A stretch of DNA of 64,000 nt from positions 1 through 64,000 of the forward strand of contig JAGAQV010000001.1 of the NCBI GenBank assembly GCA_017622555.1, read 5' to 3'. A program made the translations under genes and the position numbers. The stretch is from Clostridia bacterium (lineage in GTDB: Bacteria; Bacillota; Clostridia; Oscillospirales; Acutalibacteraceae). Every line of letters starts with the position of its first letter. Positions within the stretch are counted from its first letter, which is position 1. This document shows positions 42,119-51,299 of the stretch, one piece after another. The notes under the pieces were generated by a model that was not told the DNA's origin, made no database searches, and saw only the letters and a program-made list of their open reading frames with translations.

Positions 42119-43393
42119 TTATTCATGCACCTTTACAACCTTACCTGTTACTCGTGATTCTTCGGCTGCTAAAGCCATTAAGTGACTTTCTACCGAGCTC
42201 TCAAGTGCTGTTTCGCTTACAGCACCCGATGTAACTGCTTCATAAAGCGATTTAAGTAGCATATAGTCACCGCCACCGTGACCGAAAGAATTAAGCATTT
42301 TTTCCTTAACAATATCAGAAACCTTTATTGTTTCGATAGGTTTACCAAAAACCTTAATTTTGATTTCCTCATCGGCGTTAAATTCAATTTCACCAAGGGT
42401 GCCATGGAAAGTACCTATACGGGCACCGCCATGTGTAAAAGCGGTCATTGTAAGACAAATTGAAACGCCGTTTTCAAATTTCATCATAACCTTTTGGTTG
42501 TCAACAACGTCGTTATCACAAGCAAAAACACAACGACCGTATTGGTTTTCCTTATAAGCAGCGCGAAGCTTTTCTTCGGTGTTAGGAACCTCACGGCAAC
42601 AAATGTTATAGGGCCAATTATCGTCAGGACAGCCCGCTTCCTTCCAGCGTGTTATGTAAACATTTTCAGCACTGTATGGGCAGGTTTCGTTATATTTACA
42701 TTCAAAGCAACGGTCAGCCGCACCCTCAGGCTGATTAGCACGGTTAAAGAAGTCAAGACCGCCAACTGAATATACCTCACTACATTTAGCGCCTGCATAA
42801 TATTGCATTAAGTCAAGGTCGTGACAGCATTTTGCCATAATCATGGGCGATGTTTCTTCACTATTTCTCCAGTTACCACGAACAAAGCTGTGTGCTTGAT
42901 GCCAATATGCAACCTGTTCTATCCATTCAACAGTTAAAAGCTTACCAATTACACCGCTGTCTAAAATTTCCTTAATCTTAGTAAAAGCAGGAGCATAACG
43001 TAAAACGTGACAAACCATAACAGTTTTGCCTGTACGCTTTTGAGCTTCTAATAAATCAAGAAGCTCTTGCTTATCAGGTGAGATAGGTTTTTCAAGAAGA
43101 ATATCATAACCCAAATCAAGCGCTTTAATTGCTTGACGAACGTGGTCACGATCCTGTGTAGCAATTACTAAAATGTCACTGCGCTTTTCCTTTAAAAATT
43201 CGTTTTCATCGGTAAAGCAATTCTCAGGTGTAACACCCCAAGACTGTGCAAAGCGCTCATAACGTGACGGAATTATATCACAAATTGAAACAATTTTATA
43301 ACGCTTATCAGCGTCACGATTCATAGGACCGCCATAAGCATAAGCACCACGAGAGCCACAACCAAGAATTGATACTGTTAACTGTTTTGCCAT
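42119..43393 (-). CDS. Gfo/Idh/MocA-family NAD(P)-dependent protein with cysteine-rich insert
   Basis: The protein is 424 residues from ATG 43393, with AGGTGAT upstream. The Rossmann fold begins VSILGCGSRGAYAYGG, followed by EKPIS, the usual family signature. A large insert at about 230-275 carries many cysteines: CFECKYNETCPYS, then AGCPDDNWPYNICC. Together these could hold a metal ion or cluster. Relatives include sugar dehydrogenases and GH109, in which bound NAD helps cleave alpha-N-acetylgalactosamine. With GH20 and GH123-like genes on both sides, either activity fits. Confidence 0.85.
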   Translation of the reverse strand: MAKQLTVSILGCGSRGAYAYGGPMNRDADKRYKIVSICDIIPSRYERFAQSWGVTPENCFTDENEFLKEKRSDILVIATQDRDHVRQAIKALDLGYDILLEKPISPDKQELLDLLEAQKRTGKTVMVCHVLRYAPAFTKIKEILDSGVIGKLLTVEWIEQVAYWHQAHSFVRGNWRNSEETSPMIMAKCCHDLDLMQYYAGAKCSEVYSVGGLDFFNRANQPEGAADRCFECKYNETCPYSAENVYITRWKEAGCPDDNWPYNICCREVPNTEEKLRAAYKENQYGRCVFACDNDVVDNQKVMMKFENGVSICLTMTAFTHGGARIGTFHGTLGEIEFNADEEIKIKVFGKPIETIKVSDIVKEKMLNSFGHGGGDYMLLKSLYEAVTSGAVSETALESSVESHLMALAAEESRVTGKVVKVHE

Positions 43394-43405
43394 AATTATC
43401 ACCTT

Positions 43406-45733
43406 TTATTTACAATTAATATTAACAATTTTTGTTTTTAAATTTTTACTTTGCGCCATAAGCTCAAAGCTTTCCTGATTTTTTGCGGGACGTACAGCAA
43501 CACTGATTTTTCCCATATACATTTGCCTTTCGGGATTTGTAACATTAAGCGGGTCGGTATTATCAGAGCCTGTACCAACAATTTCAGCCGGCTTAGAAAC
43601 CGAGAATTTAACAAATTCCTCAGCATCGGGAACTACTCTTCCCTGTTCATCTAAACATTCACAGGTGAAAAGTGCAAGTTCTATACCGTCAGCCTTAAAT
43701 TCGTTTTCAAGCCTTAAATTGAGTGATACAGCCTTGCCTGTGGTTTCACGAATGTCCTCGCAAACAGCTTTACCATCCTTAAAACCGACAACCTTTAACT
43801 TGCCAGGCTGATAGAAAACCTGCCATTCGCCACGACCATATTTTTCAATAGTCTTTTTACCAAGGGTTTCGCCGTTTAAGAAAAGCTCAAGCTCGTCGCA
43901 GTTAGTATATACCGTAACCAAAACCTCTTGACCTTCAAGACCCGCAAAATTCCAATGCGGAACAATGTGAGCCATCGGTTTTTCAGACCAAAACGAAAGA
44001 TTTTGATAAAAAGCACCTTTTTTCTGAAGAAAAATATCAAGAGCGCCCGAAAAAGAACACATACTCGGCCAAATTGTTTCGCCACGGTGTTCGACGGCAG
44101 TCCACTGATAAGCACCAAATACAAACGGCTTGGATTTTATAATTTTCCAGCTGTTCTCACGTCCCTGGAACCAATTATTAACATCCTTGTCATAGTCCCT
44201 GACTCTACGGTTAACGGTTGAATCAAAATAATTCCAATCTCTTGAAGTGCCTGTTGCGGCATACTCGGAAGCAAATATAGGCTTGTCGGGATACATTTCG
44301 TGTACCTTGTCGTAAAGCCAAGTATTGTAGTTAATGCCTACAAGCTCGCAATCGTCATAAATTTTACATTTATCGGGATCGTTTGAAACTGCAGCAACAA
44401 CAGGACGGGTTTTATCAAATTTCCTAATATGAGCCATAATAGCTTTATGTACACGTTTACCAAGGTCGGTACAGTGATGAGGCTCTTCATTACTTGTTGA
44501 CCAAAAAATAACGCTTGGGCGATTACGGTCACGCTTAAGTAAAGATTCAAGCTGTTTTTTTCCTTCCTCCGTGCTTTCAAACCATCTGGCCTCATCCATA
44601 ACCAAAAAGCCCATTTCGTCAAAAGCATCCATATATGCGGTAGTGTACTGATAATGGCTTGTACGGTAACCGTTGGCGCCCATTTCTTTCATAAGCTTAA
44701 CCTTATACTTACAAATGTTATCGGGCACAGCAAGACCTGTAAGTCCAAAATCCTGATGACCGCAAAGACCGTTTATAAAGGTTGGCCTGCCATTTAAAAG
44801 CACACCCTTATCAACAGTAAATTCAATTGTTCTAAAACCAATTCGTGTTTTGTTTGTGTCAATAAGTTCATCATTTAAATATAGTTCGGTTTCAACTGTA
44901 TATAAGTTCGGGTTTTCGCAGTCCCACAAAAGTGGATTTTCCACCACTGTCGAATAATTTAAAACTGCACTGTCACGAAGAGCTATATCACCCGTTCCCT
45001 CGACAACTGAAATGCAATTACCATCAGTGTCTGTAAGCTTTGTAATAGCTTTTACTGTAACATCTTCATAAGATGTATTAAGCACGGTTGTTTCGTAATC
45101 AATTTGCCAATTATTACCGTCAAGCTTTTTATAGGGTGCATACACACCGTATAAATCAATGGCTACGGGCTCGGTAATAGTTAAATAGACATTACGATAA
45201 ATGCCGCCGCCTTGATACCACCAACCTTCAAAGCCTGTAGGGTCAACAAAAACCGCGATAACGTTATCCTTATCAAAATAAGCAACGTCGCTTATATCAA
45301 CCTCAATGGTGTTGTAGCTTGAAAAATTATGCGCCATAAGGCAACCATTGACATATATGGTTGAATTACCGGTAATACCGTCAAAGCGAAGGGTGATTCT
45401 CTTACCTTCACTACCTTCAGGTAATTTAAGGTAACGACGGTACCAAGCTTTGTCGTAATGCAAAAAACCTAATGTTCTGTTTTCATTTTTGTCCAAATCC
45501 TGCTGAACGACATAATCGTGCGGCAAGGTGACGTATACCCAGCCGTCATCGGTTAGTTCACAAGGTGCACTGTACGGGTCAATTCCGTCAAAGTATTTAT
45601 ACGCTGCAGGGCCTTGGAGCTTACGTTCAAGCTTACTTTGGCTATAGATTGGGCCTTTATCAACGATAAACTTTTGCGGAATGTCGCCTTTATGAAAACG
45701 CCACCAATCATTTAATAAGATTTCATTACGCAT
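43406..45733 (-). CDS. Glycoside hydrolase family 2 enzyme (beta-galactosidase-like)
   Basis: The protein is 775 residues from ATG 45733, with GGAG upstream. Domain order is a sugar-binding jelly roll (about 1-185), an immunoglobulin-like domain, the TIM barrel (about 305-600) and C-terminal Ig-like domains. The acid/base is E416 in STSNEEP and the nucleophile E490 in IFASEYAATG. FTFNG-type FINGLCGHQDFG opens the barrel. GH2 members cleave beta-galactosides, beta-mannosides or beta-glucuronides; a galactosidase is the likeliest. No signal peptide, so it acts on imported sugars. Confidence 0.88.
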   Translation of the reverse strand: MRNEILLNDWWRFHKGDIPQKFIVDKGPIYSQSKLERKLQGPAAYKYFDGIDPYSAPCELTDDGWVYVTLPHDYVVQQDLDKNENRTLGFLHYDKAWYRRYLKLPEGSEGKRITLRFDGITGNSTIYVNGCLMAHNFSSYNTIEVDISDVAYFDKDNVIAVFVDPTGFEGWWYQGGGIYRNVYLTITEPVAIDLYGVYAPYKKLDGNNWQIDYETTVLNTSYEDVTVKAITKLTDTDGNCISVVEGTGDIALRDSAVLNYSTVVENPLLWDCENPNLYTVETELYLNDELIDTNKTRIGFRTIEFTVDKGVLLNGRPTFINGLCGHQDFGLTGLAVPDNICKYKVKLMKEMGANGYRTSHYQYTTAYMDAFDEMGFLVMDEARWFESTEEGKKQLESLLKRDRNRPSVIFWSTSNEEPHHCTDLGKRVHKAIMAHIRKFDKTRPVVAAVSNDPDKCKIYDDCELVGINYNTWLYDKVHEMYPDKPIFASEYAATGTSRDWNYFDSTVNRRVRDYDKDVNNWFQGRENSWKIIKSKPFVFGAYQWTAVEHRGETIWPSMCSFSGALDIFLQKKGAFYQNLSFWSEKPMAHIVPHWNFAGLEGQEVLVTVYTNCDELELFLNGETLGKKTIEKYGRGEWQVFYQPGKLKVVGFKDGKAVCEDIRETTGKAVSLNLRLENEFKADGIELALFTCECLDEQGRVVPDAEEFVKFSVSKPAEIVGTGSDNTDPLNVTNPERQMYMGKISVAVRPAKNQESFELMAQSKNLKTKIVNINCK

Positions 45734-45738
45734 TAAAA

Positions 45739-47457
45739 TCACTTCTCCAAATTCATCTTAACAAGTTTGTTAAGTTCCATACGGAAGTTGTAAAGCTGTT
45801 CATTTGATGGGCATACACCATAATCAACCTCACCAAAATGCGATCTAACAAATGCCTTTGTTTTATCCTTACCAATCATATCTTCTAAAGTGCGAAGCGC
45901 ACGGTTATCTAAAAACGCTTCATTTAAGACCTTCATACGAAGTGACATATCAGCCTCGCCGTTAGGATTAGGATAAACCATAAAAGACGTACCTGCTGCA
46001 GGGTATGTTCCCGCAGGGTTTTGCACTGGGTTAAAAAGCTTGCTGCTTTGGGGGCCGTAATAACAATTATAACCCCAATGCAAAAAACCTTTTGCGCCTG
46101 TGTAATACATTTGAGTGCCCATCATTCTGCAACGGGCTCCCGTTGTGGCAATTAAACGGTTTGGGCGACCGTTTCTAATTGCATAACCAGTATAATAAAT
46201 CCAAAAGTTTTCACAATTTTCAACAAATGATGGCATATGCGCCGACATAACGTCAACTATAGGCAATTTAACCGTACCGTCTTCAAAAAACTTATAGCTT
46301 GAAAGTGCATCACCGCACATACAGCCTTCAATTTCATCTTTAATAACGTTATAAGCGTTGTGATAATATTCAATATGCTTTGAAGATGGCTCGTCAGAAA
46401 TGTGGAAAAGAATATTATTTCCAATTCCATTTTCATTAGCGAATTTTTTAAAGGCTTTAAGATATGATTTCAAGAAAATTGCATATTCAGGTGCTAAAGA
46501 ATCAGTATCCCAACCAAAAATACGCTTATATTCCCCATCAACTGTTGCCATAATTTTGGGCGCTGACCTTGCACCCCATTGCGTAAACAAATGGCAATGC
46601 TCATAATGTGTAAAGCCACACTTAAAGGCAAGCTCAACGTAACGCTTCATAAGAGAAAAGTCAAACGAATAAACATCACCGTTTTTGGTAATATCAACAA
46701 GCTGAACCGTGTCTCGCTCCATACCGACGGGGGTATCAAGTGCAGGTGTAAATGCAGGTAAATATACCATATTCATACCCGTTTTGGCGGCAACTCTCAT
46801 AAAGTTTTCAATAATTTCCCAATGTCGCTTTGAAAAAATATCAACCTTATATATATCCGCCAAGCAATCAAGATAAAACCAAGAAGTATATAAAACCTCT
46901 TGTGGCTTTAACGCTTTGTCAATAATCTCTAACTCAAAGCTTTCTCTTGCAATTTCGCTGTTGTCGTTTGCATTAATAAACAAAACCGAAATATTATGTA
47001 AGCCCGCAGGCACCGTTTCGCCATCTTCATTAATTGTAAACCAAAGTGACTGCCAAACATTATTAAGAGAAACAAGATTTACTGTTTCATCCTCTTCAAA
47101 AAAATGCGGCTCCCAAAAGCCGCGGTCATAAAGCGGTTTATTAACGGTACGCTTGTAAAGTATATCGGGGTAAAGACCGGGCGTCTTGCGGTCAAAATTA
47201 TCGTCCGCACCGGGATAAGCTGCAGTCAGTACGGGAACATATCCCACCTTGTAATTTGAAATAAGCGAATCGTTTAAATCACTTTCAACACGGATATAAA
47301 AAGGAACCGATTTAATATAATCGACAGGATTTTTGAAGGCAATTTGAAAGGAAAAAGGCTCGTTATTAAATGCGCTACCGCACTTTATTCTTTCGCCCTT
47401 AACCTCATCGGGAAAAACTTTCGTAAGGGATGACACAACTTTTGTTTCCAACTGCAT
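45739..47457 (-). CDS. GH123-like protein (DUF4091), first gene of the 11-gene operon
   Basis: The protein is 572 residues from ATG 47457, with AAGGTG upstream. It opens SSLTKVFPDEVKGERI, shared with the two copies behind ligA. The N-terminal beta-sandwich is followed by the barrel with FTQWGARSAPKIMATVDGE and the catalytic pair D355-E356 in LFHISDEP. TQMYYTGAKGFLHWGYNCYYG closes the active-site side. Cytoplasmic by absence of a signal. It is the promoter-proximal gene, about 40 bases from the transcription start. Confidence 0.82.
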   Translation of the reverse strand: MQLETKVVSSLTKVFPDEVKGERIKCGSAFNNEPFSFQIAFKNPVDYIKSVPFYIRVESDLNDSLISNYKVGYVPVLTAAYPGADDNFDRKTPGLYPDILYKRTVNKPLYDRGFWEPHFFEEDETVNLVSLNNVWQSLWFTINEDGETVPAGLHNISVLFINANDNSEIARESFELEIIDKALKPQEVLYTSWFYLDCLADIYKVDIFSKRHWEIIENFMRVAAKTGMNMVYLPAFTPALDTPVGMERDTVQLVDITKNGDVYSFDFSLMKRYVELAFKCGFTHYEHCHLFTQWGARSAPKIMATVDGEYKRIFGWDTDSLAPEYAIFLKSYLKAFKKFANENGIGNNILFHISDEPSSKHIEYYHNAYNVIKDEIEGCMCGDALSSYKFFEDGTVKLPIVDVMSAHMPSFVENCENFWIYYTGYAIRNGRPNRLIATTGARCRMMGTQMYYTGAKGFLHWGYNCYYGPQSSKLFNPVQNPAGTYPAAGTSFMVYPNPNGEADMSLRMKVLNEAFLDNRALRTLEDMIGKDKTKAFVRSHFGEVDYGVCPSNEQLYNFRMELNKLVKMNLEK

Positions 47458-47505
47458 AAACAACACCTTGATTATTAGTTATTTTATTGTGTATTTTACA
47501 CAAAT

Positions 47506-47534
47506 ATTTTAGCATTTTGCAAATTATTTGTCAA
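47506..47534 (-). promoter_or_regulatory. Promoter of the 11-gene glycan operon
   Basis: TTGACA (47534-47529), exactly 17 bases, TAAAAT (47511-47506) on the minus strand. This is a near-consensus promoter placed to transcribe from 47457 to 29831. Confidence 0.75.
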
Positions 47535-47550
47535 CGAATATATACTCCAA

Positions 47551-47562
47551 AAAACGCGTTTT
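47551..47562. promoter_or_regulatory. Palindrome upstream of the operon promoter
   Basis: AAAACGCGTTTT, a perfect 12-bp palindrome centred about 57 bases before the expected transcription start, a usual place for an activator. CC and GG flank it imperfectly. Confidence 0.5.
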
Positions 47563-47670
47563 GGGTGTATTTTAAGGTATATTCCATAATTTTATCAAAT
47601 AATACTAATACGCATACATAATTTATGTTAACTTTATTTGTAAAAAAATAAAATTACACAACAATTTCAT

Positions 47671-47696
47671 TTTAACAAAACGCTATTTTGTTTAAA
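47671..47696. promoter_or_regulatory. Second palindrome in the divergent intergenic region
   Basis: AACAAAA-CGCTA-TTTTGTT (47674-47692) has perfect 7-bp arms and LacI-operator-like spacing. TTTTGTTTAAAA recurs about 30 bases further on, near 47717. It lies between the two divergent units and could serve either. The rest of 47467-47838 is AT-rich and noncoding. Confidence 0.45.
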
Positions 47697-47838
47697 ATGT
47701 AAAAAATGATATTTTTTTGTTTAAAACGATACAAATCGATTTTTCTACCAAAAACCAAGCAAAGTTAAAACCTCGTATTATATACACTTATTGTGATTTT
47801 TATAAAAAATATGTCAATAATAAACTAAGGTGAAAATG

Positions 47839-48351
47839 ATGGTGTTGTTACTTTCCAACCGCAAAAACAAATGCGAAAATGAAATAATAGAAATATTGCA
47901 AAAATATGGCGCCCAATACATTTCAGACAAATATGTAAGTAACGATAAAGGTGATTTTACAATTTTAAGCATTTATAAAAAATGTGAGCTGAAAATTAAT
48001 AAAGGAATTGCAGTATTTTTAGATAATAAATGTCGTTTTTCAGATCAGAAAATTCCTGTGGGAATAATAGGTATTTGTGAAGAAGAAAACTTTTCAGCGC
48101 TTGAAATTTTAAAAAATAATAAAATCGCCACCGTTTGCTGTGGCATGGGAAACAAAAACTCTATTACCCTTTCAAGCGTTGGCAATGATGCACTTTTTAC
48201 ATGTCTTCAAAGAAGCCTACAAAATTCTGACGGTGAAATAATTGAGCAAGGGGAATATAAAATTAAGCTTACTAAAAGTTATTTGCCATTCTCAGTTATG
48301 GCCAGTGCTGCAATTCTACTTTTAAAGGGCATTACCCCATACGAATTTTAG
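47839..48351 (+). CDS. Hypothetical protein, alpha/beta type
   Basis: The protein is 170 residues from the second of two adjacent ATGs, chosen for RBS spacing (AAGG, 47827-47830). I do not recognise the family. The N-terminal VLLLSNRKNKCENEIIEIL and a central ATVCCGMGNKNSITLSS suggest alternating strands and helices, but no known motif is clear. No signal peptide. It is divergent from the glycan operon and followed 49 bases later by the BofC-like gene, with which it may share a transcript. Confidence 0.6.
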   Translation: MVLLLSNRKNKCENEIIEILQKYGAQYISDKYVSNDKGDFTILSIYKKCELKINKGIAVFLDNKCRFSDQKIPVGIIGICEEENFSALEILKNNKIATVCCGMGNKNSITLSSVGNDALFTCLQRSLQNSDGEIIEQGEYKIKLTKSYLPFSVMASAAILLLKGITPYEF

Positions 48352-48400
48352 TGCATAGATTTAAAGATTTAGGTAAAAACTATTTTGTGAGGTGGTTATT

Positions 48401-48700
48401 TTGCGAAAGGTATTAAACAAAAATATGTTGGTTTTAGGACTTGCTTTAGGTTTGTTTTTAATTGCAATAATTACAGCAAGCATATTTTCTTTAAAATGTA
48501 AGCAGGAAAATCCAAACAGTTGGATCTTACAGAGCTATGAAAATACCGTTGTGCTTTTAAACAATGGCGAGGTTATTGAGGTTTTCGGTAATATTTCGCT
48601 TGATACTTTGCCCAAAGAAGATTTAGAGCACCTTGAAAACGGAATTGCATTTTTAACTAAAGAAGAAGCTTTACTCGCTATTGAAGATTATGACGGATAA
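48401..48700 (+). CDS. Short membrane-anchored protein with BofC C-terminal-like domain
   Basis: The protein is 99 residues from TTG 48401 (GAGGTGG 5 bases upstream; an upstream GTG overlaps that RBS). One N-terminal membrane helix is followed by about 55 residues reading VVLLNNGEVIEVF, LDTLPKEDLEHLENGI and ALLAIEDYDG. This matches my memory of the BofC C-terminal domain, with its LP-x-x-D, GI and LEDY features. BofC in Bacillus restrains SpoIVB during sporulation; this minimal form lacks the rest of BofC. Confidence 0.6.
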   Translation: MRKVLNKNMLVLGLALGLFLIAIITASIFSLKCKQENPNSWILQSYENTVVLLNNGEVIEVFGNISLDTLPKEDLEHLENGIAFLTKEEALLAIEDYDG

Positions 48701-48705
48701 AAAAC

Positions 48706-48733
48706 AAAGCCTTTCGGTTAACCGAAAGGCTTT
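48706..48733. terminator. Bidirectional terminator
   Basis: A perfect 14-bp palindromic stem, AAAGCCTTTCGGTT with its complement, lies between the convergent BofC-like and YiiX-like genes. Confidence 0.85.
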
Positions 48734-48736
48734 AAA

Positions 48737-49567
48737 TTATTTTAGAAATTCGTTTGGATCCATACCGTAAAGCTGAACAATTTCAACCTTGTCGGAATTA
48801 AGAATATCAAAACTGGTGGCAAGTCTGCCCTTGTCAGAATCTAAATCCACTCCGAAATTATTCCAAGCATACCACACAAGGTAAGAACAATGTAACGAAA
48901 AGCCTTTGGAATCAACATCGGGTGCTTTTTTAAAACCTAAACCAGAAAAAATACTGTACGGCTTATCTAAAAGCTTATCAATAGTAAACTTTGCAACAGC
49001 CTGACGTTCTTCTATTGTTTTATTCTTAACACGAAGCACCGCAAAATTCGAATAATCCTGCCAATAGCGTATATAACCCTTTGACGAATTTTCACCCATT
49101 GATATACTTTCGACTGTTGTAAAATCATCAATTACAATAGCGCAATGACCATGCCTCCAACCAAAAGTGTGTGTTGAAAGAGTCACCAAAATATCGCCTG
49201 GCTGCAAATCATAAAAGGGAATCAGTTCATTTTCAAGGCGTTCTTCACGGGTAAACCATTTTATAAGTGGTATACACTCAATTTTATCATTAGCAAAAAA
49301 CAGCTCCTGAGCTTCTAAAATTTTATCAAAACGGCCTTCATTTATTAGCTCTTCAGCAGCCGCTTTTCCTAAACCGGTTTGCAAAAAAATGGTTTCATAA
49401 TCAGTTTCTTCGGTTAGTGTAACCCGTTCGTATTGGGGAGTAAACGGTTTTTCGATATGGGCAACAACATTTTGCGCAAAAACATTAGCTAGCATAATTA
49501 TAAGCAAAACAGCTAAAAATATGGATATGATATTTACAAAACGTTTAATCCACTTGTTTTTCAGCAT
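48737..49567 (-). CDS. YiiX/NlpC-P60-like papain-fold protein, membrane-anchored
   Basis: A 276-residue protein with one N-terminal membrane helix (about 10-32). Its domain has the permuted papain order: LQPGDILVT, then WRHGHCAIVID, which supplies the catalytic histidine, and later LHCSYLVWYAW, which supplies the nucleophile cysteine. This is the YiiX/YycO subgroup of NlpC/P60 proteins, which may cleave amide or ester bonds in cell wall or lipid. It lies 24 bases after a GH123-like gene and ends the ligA run. Confidence 0.82.
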   Translation of the reverse strand: MLKNKWIKRFVNIISIFLAVLLIIMLANVFAQNVVAHIEKPFTPQYERVTLTEETDYETIFLQTGLGKAAAEELINEGRFDKILEAQELFFANDKIECIPLIKWFTREERLENELIPFYDLQPGDILVTLSTHTFGWRHGHCAIVIDDFTTVESISMGENSSKGYIRYWQDYSNFAVLRVKNKTIEERQAVAKFTIDKLLDKPYSIFSGLGFKKAPDVDSKGFSLHCSYLVWYAWNNFGVDLDSDKGRLATSFDILNSDKVEIVQLYGMDPNEFLK

Positions 49568-49591
49568 AAGTACTCCCCTTTAAAGTTTTTA

Positions 49592-51286
49592 CTATAAATT
49601 TGCGGCAATTTCGTTGTTAATATCTTCCCTAAAGGCCAAAAGCTCATCATTAGTCGGGCAGGTATTATAGCTTACCTTTCCAAAATGCTTTTCGCAAATT
49701 GAAATTACCCTTTCCCTACCAACCATTGCTTCAAGCGTTTTAAGTGCACGATTATCAATAATCCCTTCATTAAAGACCTTCATTCTAAGCGACAAAAGAG
49801 GTGTGCCGTCAGTATGTGGGTAAACGATATATGATGTACCGTTACCGCTACTTTGAAGCGGTGTTTGCATACCGTGGCAAAGAGTGCCGTAATAAAAGTT
49901 ATACGCCCAATTAAGATAACCTTTTGTATTCGTGCAGTACATTTGCGTACCAAGTATACGATTACGGGCGCCTGTGGTCGAAATAAGTCGGTTTGAAAGT
50001 CCGTTAAAAACATGGGCGGCGGTGTTATAAACCCATAAATTGTCACAATTTTCAATGAATTTTTCCATATCGTTAGATTCAAGAATAACAATTGGAACAT
50101 CGACCGTGCCGTCCTCATAGTATGCATAATGCGAAAGCGCATCACCGTACATATAACCCTGAAGCTCGCTTTGAATAACGCTTTTGGCATTTTTATAATA
50201 TTCGATATGCTCTTTCATAGGCTCGTCCGAAATATGAAAAAGTATATTTTTACCGTAACCTATTTCGTTTAAAAGGATTTTAAGTTCCCTTAGGTAAGCT
50301 TTTAAAAAAGCAGCATATTCAGGTGATTTCGAATCAGTTTCCCACCCGAAAATGCGTTTATATTCACCATTAACGGTTGCCATTATTTTTGGTGCAAAAC
50401 GTGCTCCCCATTGGGTAAATAAATGGCTATGCTCAAGGTGGGTCGCTCCTGCCCTTTTGCAAATTTCAATATAACGTCGAAGAAGTGAAAAATCAAAAAT
50501 ATATTCACCGTTTATAACCTCAACACCAACAAGCTGAGTAGTCTTTCTTTCTTGACCTACCGGGGTGTCAAGAGGCGGTGTAAACGCAGGAATGTATATC
50601 ATATTTTGCCCGTGCTTAACCGCTTCAGTAATAAATGCTTCAATAATTTCAAAATGACGGTCGCACCACATTTCAAGGCCGTAAACGTCGGCTAAACAGT
50701 CGGGGTAAAACCAAGAAGTGTTGTGAACGTCCTGCGGCAAAAGACATTTATCAATGATTTTTAAATAAATTTCAGACGAACAAATTTCACTTTGGTCAGC
50801 ACTGGCAAAAAAGGTTACTTTAATTTTATAGTCCCCTGCCTTTAGTTCACGACCGTTTTCGTTTACTGTAAACCAAAGCGAATTATAACACGGCATAGCA
50901 GTAAGGGTATAGTCTTCATTAATTTCAAAATAATTTGGTTCCCAAAATCCGTCGTTTCTAATCTCATTTTCAGTGTTGCGCTTATATAAAACATCAGGAT
51001 AAAGTCCAACAGTTTTGCGGTCAAAATGCTTATCACTTCGGTTAGAATAAGGATTTAGAACATTTACATATCCAACTTTGTAAACCGAAATATCCGAAAG
51101 TTCCAATTCCGTTTCAATTTTTGTATAAAAAGAAATACCGTTTGGCCATTCACTATCCTTTTTATACGCAATTTGGAAAGAAAACGGCTCGTTTTTCAGC
51201 GCTGAAGCGTTGTGAATTTCACGCCCCATTACCTCATCGGGAAAAACTTTAGTAAGTGAAGAAACAACCCTTGTAATAATACCCAT
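49592..51286 (-). CDS. GH123-like protein (DUF4091), ligA-linked copy 2
   Basis: A 564-residue cytoplasmic protein opening SSLTKVFPDEVMGREI. Catalytic pair D354-E355 in LFHISDEP. It is clearly closest to the adjacent copy at 51300, sharing PPLDTPVGQERKTTQLVG-like stretches, and second closest to 45739. It therefore arose by local duplication. Tandem position after ligA suggests read-through transcription from the ligase operon. Confidence 0.82.
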   Translation of the reverse strand: MGIITRVVSSLTKVFPDEVMGREIHNASALKNEPFSFQIAYKKDSEWPNGISFYTKIETELELSDISVYKVGYVNVLNPYSNRSDKHFDRKTVGLYPDVLYKRNTENEIRNDGFWEPNYFEINEDYTLTAMPCYNSLWFTVNENGRELKAGDYKIKVTFFASADQSEICSSEIYLKIIDKCLLPQDVHNTSWFYPDCLADVYGLEMWCDRHFEIIEAFITEAVKHGQNMIYIPAFTPPLDTPVGQERKTTQLVGVEVINGEYIFDFSLLRRYIEICKRAGATHLEHSHLFTQWGARFAPKIMATVNGEYKRIFGWETDSKSPEYAAFLKAYLRELKILLNEIGYGKNILFHISDEPMKEHIEYYKNAKSVIQSELQGYMYGDALSHYAYYEDGTVDVPIVILESNDMEKFIENCDNLWVYNTAAHVFNGLSNRLISTTGARNRILGTQMYCTNTKGYLNWAYNFYYGTLCHGMQTPLQSSGNGTSYIVYPHTDGTPLLSLRMKVFNEGIIDNRALKTLEAMVGRERVISICEKHFGKVSYNTCPTNDELLAFREDINNEIAANL

Positions 51287-51299
51287 AATATTACCTCAT

